Part shown: one piece after another, positions 26,002 through 34,800 of the stretch
Layout of the letters: each line of letters begins with the position of its first letter
Numbering within the stretch: position 1 is the stretch's first letter
NCBI GenBank assembly: GCA_001464475.1
Contig: LNDX01000009.1
Coordinates: 1-64,000 of the forward strand
Source of the DNA: Flavobacteriaceae bacterium Ga0077528
GTDB lineage: Bacteria > Bacteroidota > Bacteroidia > Flavobacteriales > Flavobacteriaceae
Direction of reading: 5' to 3'
DNA length: 64,000 bases
Position numbers and translations under genes: made by a program
The notes under the pieces: model-generated
Databases searched by the model: none
The model's input: the letters and a program-made list of their open reading frames with translations, nothing else
What the model was told of the DNA's origin: nothing

Positions 26002-27248
26002 GAATAAAAAATGAAATTTGGATAGCCGCTGGCCTTAGAACTCCTTTTGCAAAAGCAGACAAAGAGTTAAACTCTTTCTCAGCTTTAGATATGTCTAAAG
26101 AAGTTCTAAACAAAATGAAAAATCAAAGTACACAATTACCCAATATGGTTGTTTGGGGAAGCGTAGTCCCTACCTTAAAATACAGCAATTTGGGGCGAGA
26201 AATAGTTATGGACTCAGATTTGCCAGAAGAAACCATTGGTTTTTCTACTGTTTTAGCCTGCAGTAGCTCACTTCTTGCCGCTATTGAAGCCGCGAGCATG
26301 ATTACTGACGATGAAATTGCTATTGCTGGAGGGGTTGAATCTTTTAGTAATGTACAAATTGGTTTGAACGATAAATCATCGCAATGGTTAAAAAAAATAA
26401 GTACTGCTAAAAAGCTTTTAGAGAAGACAAAATTACTCCCTGGCTTCTTTTCTCTAAGAATACAACCGCCGGCCCAAAAAAACAGAAGTACTGGGAAAAG
26501 TATGGGTGAGCATGCAGAAATCACTGGGCAAAGACTAGGTATCAGTAGAATAGAACAGGATAAACTGGCTATTGATAGCCATACTAAATACTTTCAAGCC
26601 AAAGAAAAAGGCTTTTATAGTGATTTAATTTTCCCCGCTTTCGGATTGTCGAGCGATACAATTCCAAGAAAAGACACTTCCATTGAGAAAATTCAAAACT
26701 TAAAACCAGTTTTTGATTTTACGGGGAAAGGAACCATTACAGCAGGGAATTCTTCTTTGTACACTGATGGCTCTGCTGCTGTTTGGATTGCAGGGAAAAA
26801 GGCAATAAACAAAATTAACTCTCCGTACAAAGCTAGGTTTGTCGATTGGGAAATGGCAGGAGTAAATATTGAAGAAGAAGGGATTTTAATGGCTCCAACT
26901 GTAGCAATTTTAAAATTATTATACCGGAACAACTTAAAATTTGATGATCTTGATTTGTGGGAAATCCACGAAGCTTTCGCTTCACAAGTTCTTGCAACCA
27001 TAAAAAAAATTCAAGACAAAAATTTTACAAAAAAATTAGGAATTGATTTCGATTTTGGCCCCTTCCCTATGGGAAAATTAAACCCTAACGGAAGTAGTAT
27101 TTCAATCGGTCATCCATTTGGTGCAACAGGCGCAAGAATTTTAAGCCAATCAACAAAACATTTAACACAATTAGGGACTGGAAAAAAAGCAATCATCAGT
27201 GTTTGTGCTGATGGCGGTTTAGGGGCTGTCGCACTCATAGAAAATTAA
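25998..27248 (+). CDS. Thiolase (acetyl-CoA acyltransferase family)
   Basis: A 416-residue thiolase with all catalytic residues: acylating Cys in VLACSSSLLAAIEAA (about residue 91), His in WEIHEAFASQVL, His in IGHPFGATGARI, and the second Cys in CADGGLGAVA. It makes or breaks C-C bonds at acyl-CoA. Its place between a BCCT carrier and EgtD is unusual; no other beta-oxidation gene is near. It might act on a side chain of the transported compound or be housekeeping cargo. Confidence 0.85.
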   Translation: MRIKNEIWIAAGLRTPFAKADKELNSFSALDMSKEVLNKMKNQSTQLPNMVVWGSVVPTLKYSNLGREIVMDSDLPEETIGFSTVLACSSSLLAAIEAASMITDDEIAIAGGVESFSNVQIGLNDKSSQWLKKISTAKKLLEKTKLLPGFFSLRIQPPAQKNRSTGKSMGEHAEITGQRLGISRIEQDKLAIDSHTKYFQAKEKGFYSDLIFPAFGLSSDTIPRKDTSIEKIQNLKPVFDFTGKGTITAGNSSLYTDGSAAVWIAGKKAINKINSPYKARFVDWEMAGVNIEEEGILMAPTVAILKLLYRNNLKFDDLDLWEIHEAFASQVLATIKKIQDKNFTKKLGIDFDFGPFPMGKLNPNGSSISIGHPFGATGARILSQSTKHLTQLGTGKKAIISVCADGGLGAVALIEN

Positions 27249-27254
27249 CAAAAA

Positions 27255-28199
27255 ATGAACGAACAATTTAAAAAAGACATTCTACAAGGACTACAAAATC
27301 CAACGCAAAAAAAATTACCTTCTCGCTATTTTTATGATAAAAAAGGAGATGCCTTATTCCAACAAATTATGGCGCTCCCTGAATATTATCTTACCAGAGC
27401 TGAAATGGAAATTTTTGAAACAAAAACCGCTGAATTAATAGAAAGTTTAGGTTTTGATAATCAAAATCAATTTGATGTAATCGAATTAGGTGCTGGCGAT
27501 GGAACCAAAACCATTCATCTATTAAAAGGATTAACAAATCGTAATATAGATTTTCAATACTTACCAGTAGATTTTTCTTTAAATGCGCTACAAGGACTAG
27601 AAAAATATTTGAAACAAGAAATCCCAAACTTGATAATTAAACCTAACAATGCTGATTACTTTAAAGCACTTGAAAATATAAAAAAAGACAGCAGGATAAA
27701 AATAGTTTTTTTTCTTGGTTCCAGCATTGGTAATTTAGATGATGAAATGGCAACAGAATTTATTTACCAATTAGGGTCTCACCTTAGTAAAGGGGATAAA
27801 ATATTATTAGGTGTAGACCTAAAAAAGAGCAAAGATGTTATATTGCCGGCATACAACGATAGCCAAGGGATTACTGCAGAGTTTAATCTAAATCTACTTG
27901 ATAGGATAAACAATGAATTAGGTGCAAATTTTGATAGATCAAAGTTTGTTCACAACCCTGTTTATGATGAAGAAGTGGGGATGGCAATAAGTTATCTTAA
28001 AAGTTTGTGTGACCAAAGCATTGTCCTAGATGGGAAAATAATTAAATTCACAAAAGACGAACTAATTCATACTGAAATTTCGCGGAAATATGATGATACG
28101 ATAATGCGTAAAATACTATCTAAAACAGATATGAGATGGGAGTATAAAGTTACTGATTCTAAAAAGTTTTTTGCAAACTATATCTTAGAAAGAAAATGA
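27255..28199 (+). CDS. egtD: EgtD-like L-histidine N-alpha-methyltransferase
   Basis: A 314-residue SAM-dependent methyltransferase of the EgtD family, which trimethylates histidine to hercynine. It shows LPSRYFYDKKGDALFQQIMALPEYYLTRAE at the N-terminus, the SAM loop IELGAGDGTKT near residue 77, FLGSSIGNL near 155, and LLGVDLKK. Length matches the family. It is the first committed step of ergothioneine synthesis and pairs with the EgtB-like gene at 7338, about 19 kb upstream. It overlaps the racemase-like gene by four bases. Confidence 0.85.
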   Translation: MNEQFKKDILQGLQNPTQKKLPSRYFYDKKGDALFQQIMALPEYYLTRAEMEIFETKTAELIESLGFDNQNQFDVIELGAGDGTKTIHLLKGLTNRNIDFQYLPVDFSLNALQGLEKYLKQEIPNLIIKPNNADYFKALENIKKDSRIKIVFFLGSSIGNLDDEMATEFIYQLGSHLSKGDKILLGVDLKKSKDVILPAYNDSQGITAEFNLNLLDRINNELGANFDRSKFVHNPVYDEEVGMAISYLKSLCDQSIVLDGKIIKFTKDELIHTEISRKYDDTIMRKILSKTDMRWEYKVTDSKKFFANYILERK

Positions 28200-28861
28200 T
28201 AAACAAACTGGGGATACTTGGGTTAGGGACCTCATCTACTCTACACTATGTAGATGAGCTCAATAAAAAATTTCTACAAAAATTTGGGGGATATAGTACT
28301 TGTCCATTCATAATGGTTAACACAAATTTTAATACGATAAATCCCTTTTTGCCAGATCAAGAAATCGATTTGTATAAAAATCTTTTACCCTACTTGTACT
28401 TCATAGAACAAATAAGCATAAAACACTTGTTGGTTCCTAATATTACCATTCACGAAGTTTTAGATAAAATTTTAGAGAAACATCATTTTAGCTTTACCCT
28501 AATTCACCCTGTTAACCTTATTATTGCTAAATTAAATAAAAATGCAGTTACGAAAGTAATAATCCTTGGAAGTCTATACACAATGCAAGGGAACTACATT
28601 CAAAATTTGCTCCAAGAAAACAAAATAACAACAATTGAACTAGACATAAAAGATCAAAAAAAAGTTGATGATTTAAGGAAATCTATTTACAACGAGGATA
28701 CTGGAGACTCCTCACTTTTAGAAAACCTCTTAAAAAAACATCCAAATGTAACCTTTGTCTTAGCTTGTACAGAATTGTCGCTTTTAAAGTATAAAAGTCC
28801 TTACATTATTGATCTCCCAGACTTACAATTAGATAACGCAATAACATTATTTAAAAACTAA
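28196..28861 (+). CDS. Aspartate/glutamate racemase-like protein lacking one catalytic Cys
   Basis: A 221-residue protein of the PLP-independent Asp/Glu racemase fold. The N-terminal GILGLGTSST (family GGMGP-like loop) and the second catalytic Cys in LACTELSLL are present. The first Cys should be in a CNTAH motif, but the sequence there is VPNITIHE. With only one catalytic Cys it should act as a one-base enzyme (as in maleate isomerase or decarboxylase relatives) or have lost racemase activity. It is cotranslated with EgtD. Confidence 0.6.
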   Translation: MINKLGILGLGTSSTLHYVDELNKKFLQKFGGYSTCPFIMVNTNFNTINPFLPDQEIDLYKNLLPYLYFIEQISIKHLLVPNITIHEVLDKILEKHHFSFTLIHPVNLIIAKLNKNAVTKVIILGSLYTMQGNYIQNLLQENKITTIELDIKDQKKVDDLRKSIYNEDTGDSSLLENLLKKHPNVTFVLACTELSLLKYKSPYIIDLPDLQLDNAITLFKN

Positions 28862-28880
28862 TCTATAAAATAAAACAATT

Positions 28881-30512
28881 ATGGCAAATGCATATTTTAC
28901 AATTAAAAAACCCTTTAACGAACCAGTTAAAAATTACGAGCCAGGAAGCTCTGAGCGTAAAGATTTACTAAAAGCTTTAAATACGCTTAAAACTACAGAA
29001 ACAAAAATACCTATGTATATAGGAGGAAAAGAAGTAATTAGTGAGGAAAAAAGCAACATTTATTCCCCTCACGATCATAATCAATACTTGGGGTATTTTT
29101 ACAAAAGTTCAAAAGAACATATCACGCAGGCTATAAATGCAGCTCTCGAAGCCAGAGAAAAATGGGTCGAAATGCCTTGGGAGCAAAGAGCAACTATATT
29201 CTTAAAAGCTGCTGATTTGATGGCAGGTAAATACAGAGCAACCTTAAACGCGGCAACCATCTTAGGCCAAAGTAAAACAATTCACCAATCTGAAATTGAC
29301 AGTGTATGTGAATCAGTAGATTTTTTAAGATTCAACTCTTATTTTATGTCACAATTGTATCAAGAGCAACCGGAGTCAAGTGATGGCGTTTGGAACAGAA
29401 TGGAATGGAGACCTTTGGAAGGTTTTATTTATGCCTTAACTCCTTTCAATTTCACTTCCATAGCTTGTAATCTCCCAACAAGTTGTGCATTAATGGGTAA
29501 TGTTGTCGTTTGGAAACCAAGCAATTCTCAAGTTTATACCGCTAAAATATTAATGGATATTTATAGAGAAGCAGGAATTCCTGACGGGGTTATTAATCTA
29601 ATATATCCTTCTGGCCCCGATGCTGCCGATGTTATCTTTGAACATCCTGATTTTTCAGGCATTCACTTTACTGGAAGCACTGGTGTTTTTCAAAATATCT
29701 GGAAAACCATTGGGACCAATATTCATAAATACAAGTCCTACCCTAGAATTGTTGGGGAAACTGGCGGGAAAGATTTTATTGTAGCACACAACACTGCAAA
29801 CATAGATGCATTGGTTACGGCGATAATTAGAGGTTCTTTTGAATATCAAGGGCAAAAATGTTCAGCTTCTTCTAGAGCTTACATCCCTAAAAGTATTTGG
29901 CCTACTGTAAAAGACAAGCTTATAAAAGAAATGAGCACAGTAAAAATGGGAAGCCCAGAAGACTTTACTAATTTTATGAGTGCTGTTATCGATCAAAAAT
30001 CATATGATAAATTGTCATCTCATATTGAAGCGGCAAAAAACAACCCAGAAATAGAAGTTGTTTTTGGAGGTGAACATTCAAATGAAAAAGGATATTTTAT
30101 TCAACCAACCATAATTTTAACCAAAGATCCAAAATACGTAACGATGTGTGAAGAACTTTTTGGCCCATTACTAACTATCCATGTCTATGATGATCTTAAG
30201 TTTGAAGAAATTTTAGATATTGTAAATTCGACTTCTATTTACGCTTTAACTGGAGCTTTTTTTGCTGATGACAGAGAAATAATAAACATAGCGAATAAAA
30301 AACTAACAAATGCTGCTGGGAATTTTTACATTAACGACAAACCTACAGGCGCAGTTGTAGGGCAACAGCCTTTTGGTGGGGCTAGAGGTAGTGGGACTAA
30401 CGATAAAGCGGGATCGAAAATTAATTTATTGCGTTGGACATCTGCTAGAACTATTAAAGAAAACTACACGCCTCCAACAAATTATAGATACCCATTTATG
30501 AATCAAGAATAA
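28881..30512 (+). CDS. L-glutamate gamma-semialdehyde dehydrogenase (P5CDH)
   Basis: A 543-residue aldehyde dehydrogenase of the group 1 pyrroline-5-carboxylate type, oxidising glutamate semialdehyde to glutamate with NAD+. Catalytic Glu in VGETGGKDFI and catalytic Cys in YQGQKCSASSRAYIP; NAD motif GSTGVF; C-terminal VVGQQPFGGARGSGTNDKAG, all typical. Length fits the family. No proline dehydrogenase is nearby, so its substrate may come from arginine, ornithine or another route. It sits between the racemase-like gene and the AraC regulator. Confidence 0.9.
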   Translation: MANAYFTIKKPFNEPVKNYEPGSSERKDLLKALNTLKTTETKIPMYIGGKEVISEEKSNIYSPHDHNQYLGYFYKSSKEHITQAINAALEAREKWVEMPWEQRATIFLKAADLMAGKYRATLNAATILGQSKTIHQSEIDSVCESVDFLRFNSYFMSQLYQEQPESSDGVWNRMEWRPLEGFIYALTPFNFTSIACNLPTSCALMGNVVVWKPSNSQVYTAKILMDIYREAGIPDGVINLIYPSGPDAADVIFEHPDFSGIHFTGSTGVFQNIWKTIGTNIHKYKSYPRIVGETGGKDFIVAHNTANIDALVTAIIRGSFEYQGQKCSASSRAYIPKSIWPTVKDKLIKEMSTVKMGSPEDFTNFMSAVIDQKSYDKLSSHIEAAKNNPEIEVVFGGEHSNEKGYFIQPTIILTKDPKYVTMCEELFGPLLTIHVYDDLKFEEILDIVNSTSIYALTGAFFADDREIINIANKKLTNAAGNFYINDKPTGAVVGQQPFGGARGSGTNDKAGSKINLLRWTSARTIKENYTPPTNYRYPFMNQE

Positions 30513-30521
30513 GTATAGTAT

Positions 30522-31352
30522 ATGTTTTTTAAAGGTAAATTAGACGAGTATTTATTTGTGTCCGAAATTGTCCCGGAGCGAAAATATATGTTCAACACAG
30601 ATTTAAAAAAAGGTTTAACTATATTATGGAATACTGGTGCAAAATTTAATCTTACGATAGACAACATTCCGTATGAAATAAATACGAATTGCTTTGTGTT
30701 TTTAACTGCTTTTCACAAAATAGCCGATTTTGATTTCGAAAAATTACGAGTAATTCAATTCAACCAACCGTTCTATTGTATTGAAAACCATGATAGTGAC
30801 GTTGGCTGCAAAGGATTACTTTTTTTTGGAGCATCTAGTGTCCCTAAAATAGAAGTAAAAGACAACATTTATGCCTTTAATCTCATCTGGGAAGTGCTTG
30901 AAATGGAAATTGATCAGCATGACAGTTATACTTTAGAGATGTTAAAAGCTATACTAAAAAGGGTGCTAATTCTTTGTGTTAGAATTTATAAAAAACAAAA
31001 TTTTACTCTTAAGGAAGATTCTAAAGCAATTGGACTAATTCGTGAATTTAATTTTCTTGTAGAAAAACACTACAAAACGCACACCACTGTTGCTGCATAT
31101 GCAGATATGCTTTTTAAAACCTCTAAAACATTAGCGAATCTATTTAAAAAGCATATAGACAAAACGCCGCTAGAAATCATCAATAATCGTAGGTTATTAG
31201 AAGCAAAAAGATTGCTTAACTACACAGACTTTCACATTCAAGAGATTGCAAACGAACTCTCTTTTAATGACGTACAATCGTTTAGTAGCTTTTTTAAAAA
31301 ACAAACGAACATGTCCCCTACTGAATTCAGAAACAACACCAAGGGAGTTTGA
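30522..31352 (+). CDS. AraC-family transcriptional regulator
   Basis: A 276-residue regulator. The N-terminal half (1-150) is a cupin-like sensor with no clear metal site. The C-terminal two-HTH domain is typical: VAAYADMLFKTSKTLANLFKKHIDKTPLEIINNRRLLEAKRLL split by the linker, then IQEIANELSFNDVQSFSSFFKKQTNMSPTEFR. It is the last gene of the exchanger-EgtD-P5CDH group and is closed by a terminator, so it may control that group or the Msr cluster that starts 200 bp downstream. Confidence 0.88.
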   Translation: MFFKGKLDEYLFVSEIVPERKYMFNTDLKKGLTILWNTGAKFNLTIDNIPYEINTNCFVFLTAFHKIADFDFEKLRVIQFNQPFYCIENHDSDVGCKGLLFFGASSVPKIEVKDNIYAFNLIWEVLEMEIDQHDSYTLEMLKAILKRVLILCVRIYKKQNFTLKEDSKAIGLIREFNFLVEKHYKTHTTVAAYADMLFKTSKTLANLFKKHIDKTPLEIINNRRLLEAKRLLNYTDFHIQEIANELSFNDVQSFSSFFKKQTNMSPTEFRNNTKGV

Positions 31353-31358
31353 AACAAA

Positions 31359-31390
31359 AATAAGGAAGTATAAACAAATACTTCCTTATT
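31359..31390 (+). terminator. Rho-independent terminator after the AraC gene
   Basis: A 13-bp stem (AATAAGGAAGTAT and ATACTTCCTTATT) with loop AAACAA and a T-rich tail, just after the stop codon. It ends the long transcript that begins near 22973. Confidence 0.88.
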
Positions 31391-31519
31391 TTATTTTATA
31401 ATTTTACTACTGCAAATCAACATTATAAATATACAAATTCAAAAAACTCTAGACGACCTTAAGGAATTATAGACAATCATAAAGGAAATTTGAATTATAT
31501 ATTTTAAAGAGATTGGATG

Positions 31520-31527
31520 TAACTTTG
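31520..31527 (+). promoter_or_regulatory. Likely -7 promoter box (TAACTTTG) of the second Msr cluster
   Basis: A perfect TAnnTTTG -7 element, 26 bp upstream of the MsrB start codon, in the gap that follows the AraC terminator. The -33 element is less clear. It should drive MsrB, the two MsrA genes and the redoxin as one unit. Confidence 0.6.
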
Positions 31528-31553
31528 TATAACAAATCAAAATACATATAATT

Positions 31554-32009
31554 ATGGAAAATAAAATAATAAACTGGGCAGATGTTATTAGATTCGCGAA
31601 TAAAGGCAACTTAACTCCAGATAGAAGAGTTGAAAAAACAGATGATGAATGGAGAAATCTATTAACTGAAGAACAATTTTATATCACTAGAAAAAAAGGA
31701 ACGGAAGCTCGTTTTTCAGGAGAACATTGTTCTCGACATGAGCCTGGTGTTTACAATTGCATCTGTTGTGACACACCTCTTTTTGATTCTACCGAGAAAT
31801 TTAACTCTGGAACTGGATGGCCAAGTTTCACCCAGCCAATAAAAGAAAATGCAATTAAATACGAAAAAGATGGAGCGTTTGGGATGATTAGAGTAGAGGT
31901 TATGTGCAACGTGTGCGATAGTCATTTAGGGCATGTTTTCCCTGATGGCCCAAATCCAAGTGGATTACGCTACTGCATTAATTCGGTATCTTTAAATAAA
32001 AGCGAATAA
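31554..32009 (+). CDS. msrB: Peptide methionine-R-sulfoxide reductase MsrB
   Basis: A 151-residue free-standing MsrB for R-methionine sulfoxide. Zinc Cys pairs (CICC, CNVC), GTGWPSFTQP, HLGHVFPDGP and the catalytic Cys in LRYCINSVSL are all intact. It closely resembles the MsrB half of the 1964 fusion (shared GTGWPSFTQPIK), which points to duplication and fission or fusion within the island. First gene of the 31.5-33.6 kb operon. Confidence 0.95.
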   Translation: MENKIINWADVIRFANKGNLTPDRRVEKTDDEWRNLLTEEQFYITRKKGTEARFSGEHCSRHEPGVYNCICCDTPLFDSTEKFNSGTGWPSFTQPIKENAIKYEKDGAFGMIRVEVMCNVCDSHLGHVFPDGPNPSGLRYCINSVSLNKSE

Positions 32010-32025
32010 TAAGAAAGGAGTATTT

Positions 32026-32481
32026 ATGAAAAATTTACAAAAAGCAACATTCGGAGGAGGTTGTTTTTGGGGAGTTGAAAAATATCTCCAAGAAATTCCA
32101 GGAGTAATCGACGCAGTTTCTGGGTATGCTGGAGGAGATTTTATTGACCCAAGCTATTCAGATGTGTGCGGAGGAAGAACTGGACATGCCGAAGTGGTAG
32201 ATGTTGAATTTGATACAAATCAAATTAATTATGAAGCCTTACTAAATTTGTTCTTAAAAAAATATGGAACGACGTCCGACAGTAATAAAACTTCTATTTC
32301 TCAGTACCGATCGATTGTTTTATATCGAGATTTAGAACAAAAAAACACAATAGATAAAGTTTTTGAGGACTACAAGAATAATAGTAAAGATTTAACTACT
32401 CAAAGCATAAAATTAGAACACTTCTATCCCGCCGAAGACTATCACCAAGATTATTATGGTAGTTGTCGTATTAATGAATAA
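32026..32481 (+). CDS. msrA: Peptide methionine-S-sulfoxide reductase MsrA (GCFWG type)
   Basis: A 151-residue MsrA with GGGCFWGVEKYLQEIPG, GHAEVVDVEFD and EDYHQDYYG. The active site has Gly after Trp, so recycling relies on other Cys residues; one Cys near the C-terminus (YGSCRINE) could resolve the sulfenic acid. A good AAGGAG Shine-Dalgarno lies eight bases before the ATG, which is unusual for this phylum. It is 16 bp after MsrB. Confidence 0.93.
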   Translation: MKNLQKATFGGGCFWGVEKYLQEIPGVIDAVSGYAGGDFIDPSYSDVCGGRTGHAEVVDVEFDTNQINYEALLNLFLKKYGTTSDSNKTSISQYRSIVLYRDLEQKNTIDKVFEDYKNNSKDLTTQSIKLEHFYPAEDYHQDYYGSCRINE

Positions 32482-32501
32482 TTAAACAAGAAGTTTCAAC
32501 C

Positions 32502-33041
32502 ATGAAAAATAAACAAATCGCAACATTTGGAGGTGGATGCTTCTGGTGTATAGAGGCAGTGATTCAGAGATTAAAGGGCATTGAAGAAGTTGTTTCAGGC
32601 TATGCAGGAGGGACTTCTAAAACACCTACCTATCGAGAAGTATGTAATGGTGATTCTGGGCATGCAGAAGTAATTCAAGTAACTTTTGATTCAGAAATAT
32701 TATCATACGAAGAATTGTTAATCATTTTTATGACAAACCATAATCCTACAACGTTGAATTATCAAGGAGCTGATTATGGGACGCAATATAGATCGGTTAT
32801 ATTTTATCATAATGAAGAACAGAAGTTAATTGCAGAAGAAGTTATTAAACAACTAAACCCATTGTTTGGGAACAAGATAGTTACCGAACTTGGCCCAATG
32901 GAAAGCTTTTACCCAGCTGAAGAATATCATCAAGATTATTATAATCGAAATACCTACGCGGGGTACTGTCAGGCTGTTATTACACCTAAAATAACAAAAC
33001 TAAAAAAAATGTATGCAGACAAAATTAAAGAAAGTGCTTAG
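32502..33041 (+). CDS. msrA: Peptide methionine-S-sulfoxide reductase MsrA (GCFWC type)
   Basis: A 179-residue MsrA with the two-Cys active site GGGCFWCIEAVIQRLKG, YAGGTSKTPTYREV, GHAEVIQVTFD and EEYHQDYY, and a C-terminal resolving Cys in GYCQAV. Cytoplasmic. It is closer to the MsrA halves of the two MsrB-MsrA fusions than to its neighbour at 32026. Its end overlaps the redoxin gene by 29 bases. Confidence 0.94.
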   Translation: MKNKQIATFGGGCFWCIEAVIQRLKGIEEVVSGYAGGTSKTPTYREVCNGDSGHAEVIQVTFDSEILSYEELLIIFMTNHNPTTLNYQGADYGTQYRSVIFYHNEEQKLIAEEVIKQLNPLFGNKIVTELGPMESFYPAEEYHQDYYNRNTYAGYCQAVITPKITKLKKMYADKIKESA

Positions 33042-33630
33042 TAGATATTTTTATACAACACTTACGATCTTGCTATTCATTAGTTGTACAGAAGCACAAA
33101 AAAAAGAAAATTTTAATATAAAAGGAAAAAAAATGAACACAACAAAATCATACGGAATAGAAGGGCTTAAAGCTCCTGAATGGAATATTAAAGATTGGGT
33201 AGATGGAAATGGAAATAAAATAGCACCCATTAATTTATCTGATTTAAAAGGAAAATTTAAAGTTATTTATTGTTTTCAAAGCTGGTGCCCAGGGTGCCAC
33301 AGCATAGGGTTGCCATCTCTACAAGCAATGACCGAAGCGTTGAAAGATAACGATAATGTGAAATTTCTAGCAGTGCAAACCGTGTTTGAAGGCTCAAGTA
33401 GCAATACTTACGATAAAATGTTAGAAGTTCAAAAAAAATACAACTTAAAAATTCCATTTGCTCAAGACAATGGAGACGAAAGTACTAGGAACATTTCTAA
33501 TATTATGTATAATTATAGAACAGGAGGCACTCCTTGGTTTATATTTATTGATCAAGATGATAATGTAATATTCAACGATTATCATTTAAATACAGAAAAA
33601 GCAATTGAATTTTTGCAAACAATAAAATAG
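33013..33630 (+). CDS. TlpA-like thioredoxin-fold lipoprotein
   Basis: A 205-residue exported redoxin. A lipobox (LLFISC) follows a hydrophobic core at about residues 14-25. The thioredoxin site is SWCPGCHSIG near residue 95, with the cis-Pro loop GGTPWF near 176. As the lipoprotein version of the 1436 protein, it could donate electrons to the Msr lipoprotein at 33730 on the envelope side. It starts inside the end of the MsrA gene. Confidence 0.8.
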   Translation: MQTKLKKVLSRYFYTTLTILLFISCTEAQKKENFNIKGKKMNTTKSYGIEGLKAPEWNIKDWVDGNGNKIAPINLSDLKGKFKVIYCFQSWCPGCHSIGLPSLQAMTEALKDNDNVKFLAVQTVFEGSSSNTYDKMLEVQKKYNLKIPFAQDNGDESTRNISNIMYNYRTGGTPWFIFIDQDDNVIFNDYHLNTEKAIEFLQTIK

Positions 33631-33666
33631 TTTTTTCATAGTAAGTTTAGGTTAATTGGAAGTATC

Positions 33667-33690
33667 CCTCCGAGGGTAAAAACTTGGAGG
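33667..33690 (+). terminator. Hairpin between the redoxin and the Msr lipoprotein
   Basis: CCTCCGAG pairs with CTTGGAGG (one G-T pair) around an 8-base loop, followed by TTTGCTTT. It is a weak terminator or attenuator separating the two transcripts. Confidence 0.5.
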
Positions 33691-33729
33691 TTTGCTTTAA
33701 AAAATAATAATTACAAAATAAAAAGAATC

Positions 33730-34800
33730 ATGAAAAATAGAGATAATTTTATAAAATTTGTAATGATGGTATTTGTTACTCTCACAATACAATCATGTGC
33801 ACAAAGCACTTCAAAATCTGACGGAGATAAAATAAAAAATTTGGCAGTAACCTCTGTAAACAAAACAGAAGACCAATGGAAAAAGGAACTAACTCCCCAA
33901 CAATACTATGTATTGAGAGAAAAAGGAACAGAAGCTCCTTATACTGGGGAACTTTTGATGAACAAAGAAAAAGGTGTTTATAAATGTGCTGGCTGTGGGA
34001 ATGAACTTTTTACAGATAATATGAAGTTTGACTCTCACTGTGGTTGGCCTAGTTTTGACCGTGAAATTGCTGGAGGTAAAATCACAACAAAAGAAGATAG
34101 AACGCTAGGCATGTTAAGAACTGAAATTAATTGTGCAAAATGTGGTGGTCATTTGGGGCATATTTTTGACGACGGGCCAACTGATACTGGCAAAAGATAT
34201 TGTGTAAACTCAGTTTCTTTAACTTTTGAGCCTAAACAAAATAAAATTGAAAAACCTAAAAAAGCACAATTAGAAACCATCACTTTAGGCGGAGGATGTT
34301 TTTGGTGTATCGAGGCTATTTATGAAAAATTAGAAGGAGTAAAATCTGTCGTATCTGGGTACGCAGGCGGCACTGTATCAAATCCTACCTATGAAGAAAC
34401 CAGTTCTGGAAAAACAGGGCATGCAGAAGTTACTCAAATAACTTTCGACAAAAATAAAACTTCTGTTGAAGAAATATTAAAAGTTTTTTTCACAGTTCAT
34501 GACCCTACAACTACAAACCGCCAAGGGGCTGATGTAGGATCACAATATCGATCAATTATATTATATAATAACCCTGAACAAAAGAAAATTGCAGTTGACA
34601 TTATAAATGCTTTAAATAATGAAAAAGTGTACGATAACCCTATTGTGACACAAGTAATGCCTTTAACTGGATTTTATAAAGCCGAAAATTATCATCAGGA
34701 TTATTACACAAATAACAAATCACAACCTTATTGTGAAATGGTAATTCAACCAAAGTTAGAGAAATTTGAAAAAGTGTTTAAAGATAAAATTAAAAAGTAA
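33730..34800 (+). CDS. msrBA: MsrB-MsrA fusion lipoprotein
   Basis: A 356-residue fusion with an N-terminal lipoprotein signal (LTIQSC). Residues about 45-170 are MsrB (CAGC and CAKC zinc pairs, HCGWPSFDREI, KRYCVNSVSL). Residues about 184-356 are MsrA (GGGCFWCIEAIYEKLEG, GHAEVTQITFD, ENYHQDYY). It should repair methionine sulfoxide in envelope proteins. The sequence LGHIFDDGP shows the MsrB half belongs to a different subgroup than the 31554 MsrB. It overlaps the GNAT gene by one base (TAATG). Confidence 0.94.
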   Translation: MKNRDNFIKFVMMVFVTLTIQSCAQSTSKSDGDKIKNLAVTSVNKTEDQWKKELTPQQYYVLREKGTEAPYTGELLMNKEKGVYKCAGCGNELFTDNMKFDSHCGWPSFDREIAGGKITTKEDRTLGMLRTEINCAKCGGHLGHIFDDGPTDTGKRYCVNSVSLTFEPKQNKIEKPKKAQLETITLGGGCFWCIEAIYEKLEGVKSVVSGYAGGTVSNPTYEETSSGKTGHAEVTQITFDKNKTSVEEILKVFFTVHDPTTTNRQGADVGSQYRSIILYNNPEQKKIAVDIINALNNEKVYDNPIVTQVMPLTGFYKAENYHQDYYTNNKSQPYCEMVIQPKLEKFEKVFKDKIKK

